From contig CAWIZE010000006.1 in NCBI GenBank assembly GCA_963840545.1, positions 186,001 through 250,000 on the forward strand: a DNA stretch of 64,000 nt. Direction: 5' to 3'. Shown here one piece after another: positions 49,014 to 57,284 of this stretch (positions within the stretch are counted from its first letter, which is position 1; every line of letters starts with the position of its first letter). The position numbers and the translations under genes are program-made. Under the pieces are notes generated by a model, which saw only the letters and a list, made by a program, of their open reading frames with translations, did not search any database and was not told where the DNA came from. This stretch comes from JAKAWQ01 sp963840545. Its GTDB lineage: Bacteria > Pseudomonadota > Alphaproteobacteria > Acetobacterales > Acetobacteraceae.

Positions 49014-49107
49014 AGGTCTGCAGGACCGCGGGGTGGTCGGGCAGGCGGTAGAGGATTTCGGCGGTGGTCAGGCGCCAATCTCGGGCGCCCCGGGTTCGGG
49101 CGTGCAT
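48844..49107 (-). CDS. usg: Usg family protein
   Basis: An 87-residue protein of the small alphaproteobacterial Usg family: DWRLTTAEILYRLPDHPAVL, then QTFIWQEFDLAPEFPELRRF and LHSVRVA are conserved. The family is named for its occurrence upstream of trp genes in some species, and its function is unknown. It lies antisense to the end of the TVP38 gene with a 170-base overlap. Codon use and family conservation show that this strand is real. Confidence 0.85.
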   Translation of the reverse strand: MHARTRGARDWRLTTAEILYRLPDHPAVLQTFIWQEFDLAPEFPELRRFLAFWRRELEGPLHSVRVATAGANRRGRWRHAGHLLTLH

Positions 49108-49130
49108 GGGTCTTTACTTCGCTCCTTGGC

Positions 49131-49194
49131 CAGTCCAGATCGGCGGCAGTCCAGATCGGCGGCAGTCCGGGTCGGCGGCAGTCCGGCTCGGCTG
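49131..49194. repeat. Four tandem copies of a 16-bp unit
   Basis: CAGTCCAGATCGGCGG is repeated four times head to tail; copies 1 and 2 are exact and copies 3 and 4 diverge by a few bases. It lies just upstream of usg and about 100 bases before the groESL regulatory region. No gene or regulator is attached to it by evidence. Confidence 0.85.
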
Positions 49195-49291
49195 TTGCAC
49201 CTGCGAGGTGGGCGGGATTCGCTGCCATGGGGCGAGCGTGCCACGGACCGCCCCCTCGGAATCAAGAAAAAAATGGTTGAATTTCAGCGGT

Positions 49292-49318
49292 TTGGCACTC
49301 AGCTCCCGAGAGTGCTGC
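49292..49318 (+). promoter_or_regulatory. CIRCE-type operator 1 upstream of groESL
   Basis: TTGGCACTC and GAGTGCTGC flank exactly nine bases. This matches the HrcA-binding CIRCE element (consensus TTAGCACTC-N9-GAGTGCTAA) with some mismatches in the outer positions. It lies upstream of the -35 box. Confidence 0.75.
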
Positions 49319-49325
49319 CGACCGC

Positions 49326-49354
49326 TTGACAGGATTGTTCGCCGCGCCTAGATG
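49326..49354 (+). promoter_or_regulatory. Promoter of groESL
   Basis: TTGACA (49326-49331) and TAGATG (49349-49354) are separated by 17 bases. Start of transcription would fall around 49361, inside the second CIRCE element, about 100 bases before the groES ATG. The CTTGAC context also resembles the alphaproteobacterial heat-shock sigma-32 -35 box, so dual control is possible. Confidence 0.7.
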
Positions 49355-49356
49355 CG

Positions 49357-49383
49357 CTGGCACTCACCGGCTTCGAGTGCCAG
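49357..49383 (+). promoter_or_regulatory. CIRCE-type operator 2 upstream of groESL
   Basis: CTGGCACTC and GAGTGCCAG form a perfect dyad around nine bases. It covers the expected transcription start, the classical place for HrcA repression. Together with the element at 49292 this gives two CIRCE-like sites for one operon. Confidence 0.85.
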
Positions 49384-49463
49384 CAGCGGGCCAGGCGGCC
49401 GGCAGGGCACGGGCCTGGGAGTTCGTCTTGCGTTGCGCTGCAGCAGAGTGGGGAGCAATCCAC

Positions 49464-49781
49464 ATGAAATTCCGTCCGTTGCACGACCGCGTCGTCGTCC
49501 GCCGGCTGACCGCCGAGGAAAAGACGACCGGCGGCATCATCATTCCCGACACGGCGAAGGAAAAGCCGATGGAGGGCGAGGTCGTGGCTGTCGGCCCCGG
49601 CGCCCGCAACGAGCGGGGCGAGCTGGTGGCCCTCGATCTCAAGGCCGGCGACCGCGTGCTGTTCGGCAAGTGGTCCGGCACCGAGGTGAAGCTCGATGGC
49701 GAGGAACTGCTCATCATGAAGGAATCCGACGTGATGGGCATCATCGAGGGCGGCGCCGCGGTGAAGAAGAAGGCCGCCTGA
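49464..49781 (+). CDS. groES: Co-chaperonin GroES
   Basis: The 105-residue lid of the GroEL folding chamber. The GroES signature FRPLHDRVVVRRLTAEEKTT and the mobile-loop GGIIIPDTAKEKP are intact, and the C-terminus is the usual DVMGIIEGG. GGGGAG lies about nine bases before the ATG. It precedes groEL by 45 bases in one operon. Confidence 0.98.
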   Translation: MKFRPLHDRVVVRRLTAEEKTTGGIIIPDTAKEKPMEGEVVAVGPGARNERGELVALDLKAGDRVLFGKWSGTEVKLDGEELLIMKESDVMGIIEGGAAVKKKAA

Positions 49782-49826
49782 GGGCGCTGTCGCCGAATAC
49801 CGAGACAATCCGAAGGGAATAGAGAA

Positions 49827-51467
<1,641 letters not shown>

Positions 51468-51833
51468 TCACCCGGAACGATCGGCCGATCCGTCGGAGGC
51501 GTGATCGCCCGCGAGGGCGAGGACGCCTCCGAGCCGGGGCTGCGGGGCTCGCTCGCGTCAATCTATGCGATCGGGCCTGGAGAAAATGCCAGGGGGCGGG
51601 TCCGCGAGGGCCCGCCCTCGCGCTGTTTGCGGCGCCGCCGAATCGCGGTTCCGCTCGCCATCGTGCGATTGACAGGAAAGCCGGATTCTGCGCCACTAGC
51701 CCCCGCAATCGACTTTCTGGCCTCGCTTGCGGTGCCTCCGTCGTGGGACGGGCCTTCAAGACGTCGAGAATGCCCGATTGTTTCCCAGGCAGCGCCCGAG
51801 ACGCGCTGTAGCAACGACGGAGATGAGGGTTTC
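51468..51833. other. groEL 3' region and cold-shock leader
   Basis: No gene in this 366-base region. GGGCGGG (51594-51600) pairs with CCCGCCC (51611-51617) as a hairpin that may end the groESL transcript or fold within a leader. A TTGACA box at 51669-51674 has no good -10 partner at standard distance. A transcript from it would give a leader of about 130 bases before the cold-shock gene, as is usual for cspA-type mRNAs. Confidence 0.45.
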
Positions 51834-52037
51834 ATGGCTGTGGGCACCGTGAAGTGGTTCAATGCCACCAAGGGTTACGGGTTCATCGTGCCGCAGGACG
51901 GCGGCAAGGACGTGTTCGTTCACATCACCGCGGTGCAGTCCGCGGGCCTCAAGGGGCTGAACGAAGGCCAGCGCGTCAGCTACGAGATCAGCATGGAGCG
52001 CGGCAAGGCGTCGGCGACCAACCTGCGCGCGCTCTGA
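51834..52037 (+). CDS. Cold-shock protein (CspA family)
   Basis: A 67-residue cold-shock domain protein, an RNA chaperone of the OB fold. RNP1 is KGYGFIVPQ and RNP2 is DVFVHITAV, both standard, after the opening MAVGTVKWFNATKG. GAGGG precedes the ATG by four bases. The frame is open far upstream, but only this part is homologous. The long untranslated leader would suit cold-dependent translation control. Confidence 0.96.
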   Translation: MAVGTVKWFNATKGYGFIVPQDGGKDVFVHITAVQSAGLKGLNEGQRVSYEISMERGKASATNLRAL

Positions 52038-52091
52038 GCGCACGCAGGCTTCGCCCCTCGCGGCGCTTTCCGGCGGCGGCCTGAGCCGCTC

Positions 52092-53078
52092 ATGAGTTTC
52101 TCGGCCGCCGAGCTCGAGGCAGCGTCCGCGCTGATCCGGGCTCATTTTCCCCCCACGCCGCAGCTTCCCTGGCCCCTGCTCTCCGCGCTCGCCGGGGCTG
52201 AGGTCTGGGTCAAGCACGAGAACCACACGCCGATCGGCGCGTTCAAGGTGCGCGGCGGCCTCGTCCATCTCGACCGGCTCCGCCGCGCCGATGCCGGGCT
52301 CAAGGGCGTGATCTCCGCGACACGCGGCAATCACGGCCAGTCGCTCGCCTATGCCGGGCGGGCGATGGGCATCGCGGTGACGGTGGTGGTGCCGGAGGGC
52401 AACAGCGCCGAGAAGAACCGCCTGATGGAGGGCTTCGGCGCCCGGCTCGTCGTGCACGGCGCGGATTTCGAGGCGGCGCGCGAGGCGGCGCTGCGGCTGG
52501 CGGCGGCCGAGGATCTCGTGTTCGTCCCTTCGTTCCATCCCGACCTCGTGCTCGGAGTCGCGACCTGGGCGCTCGAGTTTTTCCGCGCGGCGCCGACGCT
52601 CGATGCGCTCTACGTTCCGATCGGGCTCGGCTCGGGAATCGCGGGCGCGATCGGCGTGCGCGACCTGCTCGGGCTGGCGACCGAGATCGTGGGCGTGCAG
52701 AGCACCGGCGCCGACGCTTACGCGCGCTCGCTCGCCGCCGGGCACAGCGTGGTGCTCAACCGCGCCGATACCCTGGCGGATGGGATCGCCGTCAGGATGC
52801 CGGACGAGACGGCGCTCGCGGTCATCCGCGGCGGCGTCGCGCGCATCGTTACGGTGACGGACGATGAGATCGCGCAGGCGATCCGTGCCTACTGGACGGC
52901 GACGCACAACCTCGCCGAAGGCGCCGGGGCGGCGCCGCTGGCGGCACTCCTCAAGGAGCGGGCGACGCAGGCGGGACGGCGCGTCGGGCTCGTGCTCTCC
53001 GGCGGCAATATCGATCTTTCGCTGTTCAGGACTTGGGTTTTAGCAGGGGCTTTGCCCCCGCACCCCACTGGGGCCTAG
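52092..53078 (+). CDS. Threonine/serine dehydratase-like PLP enzyme
   Basis: A 328-residue fold-type II PLP enzyme. The cofactor Lys52 is in GAFKVRGGLVHL, preceded by VWVKHENHTP, with SATRGNHGQSLAYAG as substrate/PLP loop and GLGSGIAGAIGVRDLL as phosphate cup. It lacks a C-terminal ACT domain, so it is the catabolic form or a serine/threonine racemase-like relative. The last 12 residues, encoded after FRTW, are read through the GC-rich repeat copy B. The native C-terminus has thus been altered by the repeat. Confidence 0.88.
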   Translation: MSFSAAELEAASALIRAHFPPTPQLPWPLLSALAGAEVWVKHENHTPIGAFKVRGGLVHLDRLRRADAGLKGVISATRGNHGQSLAYAGRAMGIAVTVVVPEGNSAEKNRLMEGFGARLVVHGADFEAAREAALRLAAAEDLVFVPSFHPDLVLGVATWALEFFRAAPTLDALYVPIGLGSGIAGAIGVRDLLGLATEIVGVQSTGADAYARSLAAGHSVVLNRADTLADGIAVRMPDETALAVIRGGVARIVTVTDDEIAQAIRAYWTATHNLAEGAGAAPLAALLKERATQAGRRVGLVLSGGNIDLSLFRTWVLAGALPPHPTGA

Positions 53079-53160
53079 AGGCCCCAGGCCCCCATCCCTT
53101 TTTGTGCCGCGCAGCGCCCAAGACTCCAAGTATAAGGGGGCCAGGGGCCCGGCCCCTGGT
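53041..53160 (+). repeat. GC-rich modular intergenic repeat, copy B
   Basis: The plus strand shows the same modules in the same order as copy A at 5841-6057: GCAGGGGCTTTGCCCC, a GGGGCC/GGCCCC hairpin, TGTGCCGCGCAGCGC, then CCAGGGGCCCGGCCCCTGG. It fills the space between two convergent genes and supplies the last codons and stop of the dehydratase. The shared 15-base core is identical between copies. Confidence 0.8.
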
Positions 53161-54525
53161 TTATACCTGTGCTTCCTTGAAAATTGCCCTGACATCGCCC
53201 TTCCAGACCCCGTGGAAGCGCTCGAGCCAGCGCTCGGCCGCGGTCGGCGCGCCGGCGGCGATCGCCTCCAGCGGCGCGAGATAGGCGCGCTCGTCTTCCC
53301 CGGCATCGTTCAGCCGGCCGCGCGCGGCGAGGCCGTCGGCGGCGATCGCCACCACCTCGCGCGCGAGGTCGCGGAGCGTGCCGCGCTCCCACGGCGTCGC
53401 GAGCGCTGAGCGTGGCACCGTGTCGCGCAGTGCGGCGAATTCCTGCCACGGATGCCGCGCGAGCAGTGCCGCGGCCGCGGCGAGTGCTGCCGGATCGTAG
53501 AGCAGGCCGACCCAGAGCGCCGATTGCGCAAGCATCAGCGCCGGGCTCGACGCATCCGCGCCGCGCATTTCGAGAAAGCGTTTCAACCGCACGTCGGTGA
53601 AGACGGTGGTCATATGGTCGGCGAAGTCGCCGACGGTGGCGGGCTCGCCACCCGCCTCCGGCAGGCGCCCGTCCATGAAGTCGCGAAAGCTGCGGCCGGC
53701 GAGGTCGAGATAGGTCCCCTGCCGCTGGATGAAATACATCGGCACGTCGAGCAGCCATTCGACGTAGCGCTCGAAGCCGAAGCCATCCTCGAAGACCACG
53801 CCTGGGATGCCGGAGCGGTCGGGGTCGGTGTCGCGCCAGATTTCGGCGCGAAAGGAGAGAAAGCCGTTGGGCTTGCCTTCGGTGAACGGGGAATTGGCGA
53901 AGAGCGCGCTCGCCAGCGGCTGAAGACAGAGGCCGACGCGGAGCTTCCGCACCATGTCCGCTTCGGAGGCGTAGTCGAGATTGACCTGCGCGGTGCAGGT
54001 GCGGAGCATCATGTCGAGCCCGAGGCCGCCGACTTTCGGCATGTAGTCGCGCATGATCGCGTAGCGGCTCTTCGGCATCCAGGGCATCGCGGCGCGGGCG
54101 GCGAGGGGATGGAAGCCGAGCGGGGCGAATCCGATGCCGAGCGGCGGGGCGACCGCGCCGAGGGCGGCGAAATGGCGGGTAAGCTCGTCCCGGGTCTCGT
54201 GCAGGGTGGCCAGCGGCGCGCCCGAAAGCTCGAATTGGCCGCCCGGCTCGAGCGAGATCTCGCCGCGGCGGAGCTTGAGGCCGATCGGCTGGCCGCGATC
54301 GAGGATCGGGGTCGCGCCCTCGCGGGCGGCGAGCGCCTCGAGGATCGCGCGGATGCCGCCGGGCGCATAGGGCGGCGGGGCGAGATCATGCAGCCGGAAG
54401 CCGAACTTCTCGTGCTCGGTGCCGATCAGGAAGGCGCCGGGCGGCTTGCAGCCGGCGGCGATATAGGCCGCGAGCTGCGAAGTCGAGGCGATCGGCGTGG
54501 CGTCGGCTTCTCCGGGATTGGACAT
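53161..54525 (-). CDS. gshA: Glutamate-cysteine ligase (plant/alphaproteobacterial type)
   Basis: Makes gamma-glutamylcysteine, the first step of glutathione synthesis. The 454-residue protein is the class found in plants and alphaproteobacteria: FLIGTEHEKFGF is the ATP/metal motif at the start, followed by SLEPGGQFELSGAPL, MRTCTAQVNLDYASEADM-like sequence and DVRLKRFLEMRGADASS. AAGGA just upstream of 54525 supports that ATG; a TTG four codons earlier exists. gshB is not visible in this window. Confidence 0.94.
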   Translation of the reverse strand: MSNPGEADATPIASTSQLAAYIAAGCKPPGAFLIGTEHEKFGFRLHDLAPPPYAPGGIRAILEALAAREGATPILDRGQPIGLKLRRGEISLEPGGQFELSGAPLATLHETRDELTRHFAALGAVAPPLGIGFAPLGFHPLAARAAMPWMPKSRYAIMRDYMPKVGGLGLDMMLRTCTAQVNLDYASEADMVRKLRVGLCLQPLASALFANSPFTEGKPNGFLSFRAEIWRDTDPDRSGIPGVVFEDGFGFERYVEWLLDVPMYFIQRQGTYLDLAGRSFRDFMDGRLPEAGGEPATVGDFADHMTTVFTDVRLKRFLEMRGADASSPALMLAQSALWVGLLYDPAALAAAAALLARHPWQEFAALRDTVPRSALATPWERGTLRDLAREVVAIAADGLAARGRLNDAGEDERAYLAPLEAIAAGAPTAAERWLERFHGVWKGDVRAIFKEAQV

Positions 54526-54561
54526 CAGTCCTTCCAAGCTTCTGGCCAGGGATCTGGCGGG

Positions 54562-55278
54562 TCAGATCGTTGCGTCGGCGGGCGGCGCGGCGAGGAGCGC
54601 CAGTCCGGCGATGGCGGCGGTCTCCGCGCGCAGGACGCGGGGGCCAAGGGAGGCGGGGCGAACAAAGGGGCTCTGCGCGAGGAGGTCAAGCTCCCGGTCC
54701 GTGAAGCCGCCTTCCGGCCCGACGAGGAGGCCGGACGGGTCGCTGCATGATCGCAATGGGGGCGCGGGGCGGCGCTCGATCGCGGCGAAGAGCGGGCGGG
54801 TGGGGGGCCAGGCGGCGAGCAGGCCGGCGAGCGTTGCCGACGGGGCGATCTCGGGGCGCGTCAGCCGCTCCGACTGCTCGGCCGCCTCGGTGGCGATCGC
54901 GGCGAGGCGCGCCGGGTTGGCGCGCTCCGCCACCGAGCGCTCGGCGCGGAACGGCAGCAGGCGCGCGACGCCGAGCTCGGTCGCCTTCTGGACCAGGATC
55001 TCCGCGGCGGCGCGCTTGATGAGCGCGAAGGCGAGCCACGGGCCGGGCTCCGGGCTTTGCGGGCGGAGCAGGCGGGCGAGCGCGAGCCGGCCGCCCTTGG
55101 ACGAGAGCGTGGTGATCCGGGCCAGGAATTCGCCGTCGCGGCCGTTGAACACCACCACCTCGTCCCCCGCGCGCCGGCGCATCACGGCACCCAGATAGTG
55201 CGCCTGGGCCGGGTCGAGCAGGGGGGCCTCGCCGGGCGCGAGCGGGACGCTGAGGAAGAGCCGGATTGACGCCCGCAT
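54562..55278 (-). CDS. rsmE: 16S rRNA m3U1498 methyltransferase RsmE
   Basis: Methylates U1498 in 16S rRNA with SAM. The 238-residue SPOUT-fold protein has an N-terminal PUA-like domain (AHYLGAVMRRRAGDEVVVFNGR) and the knot motifs LLVGPEGGFTDRELDLLA and LGPRVLRAETAAIAGL. The ATG at 55278 faces the ubiA gene across a short divergent gap. Confidence 0.94.
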   Translation of the reverse strand: MRASIRLFLSVPLAPGEAPLLDPAQAHYLGAVMRRRAGDEVVVFNGRDGEFLARITTLSSKGGRLALARLLRPQSPEPGPWLAFALIKRAAAEILVQKATELGVARLLPFRAERSVAERANPARLAAIATEAAEQSERLTRPEIAPSATLAGLLAAWPPTRPLFAAIERRPAPPLRSCSDPSGLLVGPEGGFTDRELDLLAQSPFVRPASLGPRVLRAETAAIAGLALLAAPPADATI

Positions 55279-55300
55279 GACAAGGGGAACAGTAGCAGCG

Positions 55301-56200
55301 ATGGGCGGGCACACCGATATCGTCGCCGGCGGCTGGATCGCGCGGCTGCCGCCGGCCTGGCGGCCTTACGCGCTGCTGGCGCGGCTCGACCGCCCGATCG
55401 GGGCCTGGCTGCTCTTCCTGCCGGGGCTCGCCGGCATCCTGCTCGCCCGCGCGCCGGCGGGGCGCTCGGTCGTGCTTGGGCTGCTCTTCGCGGGCGGCGC
55501 GGTGGCGATGCGGGCGGCCGGCTGCGTCGTCAACGACATTTGGGACCGCGACCTCGACCGGCGCGTCACGCGCACGGCGGGCCGGCCGCTCGCCTCGGGC
55601 GCGCTCTCGCTCCGCGCGGCCGCGATCTTCCTGGCCCTGCTGCTGGCGGCCGGGCTCGCGATCCTGCTCGCGCTCGACCCGCTCGCCCAATGGCTGGGGG
55701 TGGGCTCGCTCGCGCTGGTGGCGCTCTATCCGCTGGCCAAGCGGGTGACGGCCTGGCCGCAGATCGTGCTCGGCTTCACCTTCGGCTGGGGCGCGCCGAT
55801 GGGCTACGCGGCGGCGTCCGGGCGGCTCGATGCGGCGGCGCTCGCGCTCTACGCCGCGGTGATCGCCTGGATCCTCGGCTACGACACGATCTACGCCCAC
55901 CAGGATCGCGAGGACGACGCGCTGCTCGGCATCGGCTCCACGGCCCTGGTGTTCGGGGGCCGGACGCGGCCGTTCCTGGCACTCTGCTATGCCGCGATGC
56001 TGGCGCTGCTGATGCTCGCAGGCCAGCTTGCCCAGCTCGCGGCCTGGTTCCTGGCCGGGCTGGCGTTGCCGGCGGCGCTCCTCGCCCGCCAGGTGGTCGC
56101 GCTCGAGATCGATGATCCGGCGGGTTGCCTGAGGCTGTTCAAGGCCAACCGGGAGGTCGGGGTGGCGCTGGCGCTGGCGCTGCTATTGGGGCGACTCTAG
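55301..56200 (+). CDS. ubiA: 4-hydroxybenzoate polyprenyltransferase UbiA
   Basis: Attaches the isoprenoid tail to 4-hydroxybenzoate in ubiquinone synthesis. The 299-residue polytopic protein contains both aspartate-rich motifs: NDIWDRDLDRRV (first) and YAHQDREDDALLG (second), plus RPIGAWLLFLPGLAGI at the start. It starts at 55301 or possibly 55277, where it would overlap the rsmE start. The stop is four bases inside the convergent lipoprotein gene. Confidence 0.93.
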   Translation: MGGHTDIVAGGWIARLPPAWRPYALLARLDRPIGAWLLFLPGLAGILLARAPAGRSVVLGLLFAGGAVAMRAAGCVVNDIWDRDLDRRVTRTAGRPLASGALSLRAAAIFLALLLAAGLAILLALDPLAQWLGVGSLALVALYPLAKRVTAWPQIVLGFTFGWGAPMGYAAASGRLDAAALALYAAVIAWILGYDTIYAHQDREDDALLGIGSTALVFGGRTRPFLALCYAAMLALLMLAGQLAQLAAWFLAGLALPAALLARQVVALEIDDPAGCLRLFKANREVGVALALALLLGRL

Positions 56201-56757
56201 AACAGCGACTGGCTTTTGGGCTGGATGATCGGGGTTTGGCCGTAGGTGGGTGGGCGGCCGAGGGCGGCGTCTTCCTGGAGGCGTCGTTCCTCGCGCGCCG
56301 GGTCGACGACGACCCCCGGGGATGGGGTGGTTTGCCAGAAGAGCACCCATGACATCACGCCCTGGCCGGGGCGGTCCTGTGCCGCCTGTTTCTCCAGCTC
56401 CTGCTGGATGTTGGAGGGCGGTGGCGGGCCGGCGGCGGCGACCATGGCCTGCTGGCCGGGACTGTTGGGGCCGGCGGTGCCGTTCAGCGCGACCTGGGGC
56501 ACCAGCGTTTCCTCGGCCCTCACCGTCGTGGCCACGTCCTGGGGCCGGGGCGCGCCCGGTTGCGGCACGGGCATGGCGTTGAGGTCGGGCGGGATGGCGA
56601 GCGGCGGCTGGGTGGTGACGAGGAACGCGTTCGGCACCGGCGGCTCGAGGCCGAGCGCGCTGATGACGTTGCCGCCGCAGCCGGCGGTGAGCGCCGCGCT
56701 GGAGAGCGCGACGACGAGCCTCAGCCGTTTGGCCGCGCGCCGCGGCAGTAGGATCAT
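56197..56757 (-). CDS. DUF3035 lipoprotein, BamF-like
   Basis: A 186-residue predicted lipoprotein. The signal peptide ends at the lipobox LTAGC (Cys about residue 27). GLEPPVPNAFLVTTQPPLAI, then PPDL is the conserved DUF3035 start, and the rest is proline-rich and probably disordered. The family has been linked to the outer-membrane assembly complex as BamF in alphaproteobacteria. It overlaps lspA by four bases (ATGA); LspA is the enzyme that would cleave its signal peptide. Confidence 0.82.
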   Translation of the reverse strand: MILLPRRAAKRLRLVVALSSAALTAGCGGNVISALGLEPPVPNAFLVTTQPPLAIPPDLNAMPVPQPGAPRPQDVATTVRAEETLVPQVALNGTAGPNSPGQQAMVAAAGPPPPSNIQQELEKQAAQDRPGQGVMSWVLFWQTTPSPGVVVDPAREERRLQEDAALGRPPTYGQTPIIQPKSQSLF

Positions 56758-57284
56758 CGCCCCTTCTCCTCGTCCGGCGTGCCAAGCATTCCGGCGCGCC
56801 GGCCGTCATGCCGCCGATCGCCAACCATCCCGTCGAGCAGGAGCGCGGCCACGCCGCAGACGATCGCGGCGTCCGCCACGTTGAACACATACCATGACCA
56901 GCCGAACGCATGCGCCTGGATGAAATCCACCACCCAGCCGAGGCGCAGGCGGTCGATCACGTTGCCGACGGCGCCGCCGGCGATCGCGCCGATCGAGCCG
57001 GCGACGAGAGGGCGTTCGGCGCGGGAGAGCCAGACGCCGAGCCCGATTACCACGGCGATCGCGGCGAGCGCCAGGAGCAGCGGGCCGACCGTGGTCGAGC
57101 CGTTGAGCAGGCCGAAGGTGATGCCGGTGTTGCGCACCAGGCGCAGATCGAGCACCGGCAGCAGCACGAGCGGCGTGCCGCGCGGCCCGAGTGCTGCGAG
57201 CACCCAGGCCTTGCTCGCCTGGTCGGCGAGCAGGACCGCCAGCGCCACCGCGGCGCCGAGGCGAAACAGTTTTTTTCCCCTCAC
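56754..57284 (-). CDS. lspA: Lipoprotein signal peptidase LspA
   Basis: Removes signal peptides from prolipoproteins in the inner membrane. The 176-residue protein has four membrane helices; the catalytic aspartates are in GNVIDRLRLGWVVDFI and YVFNVADAAIV. LADQASKAWVLAALG and VRNTGITFGLLNG are the other conserved blocks. The start overlaps the ileS stop and the stop overlaps the lipoprotein start, so the order ileS-lspA-BamF-like is a coupled operon. Confidence 0.96.
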   Translation of the reverse strand: MRGKKLFRLGAAVALAVLLADQASKAWVLAALGPRGTPLVLLPVLDLRLVRNTGITFGLLNGSTTVGPLLLALAAIAVVIGLGVWLSRAERPLVAGSIGAIAGGAVGNVIDRLRLGWVVDFIQAHAFGWSWYVFNVADAAIVCGVAALLLDGMVGDRRHDGRRAGMLGTPDEEKGR

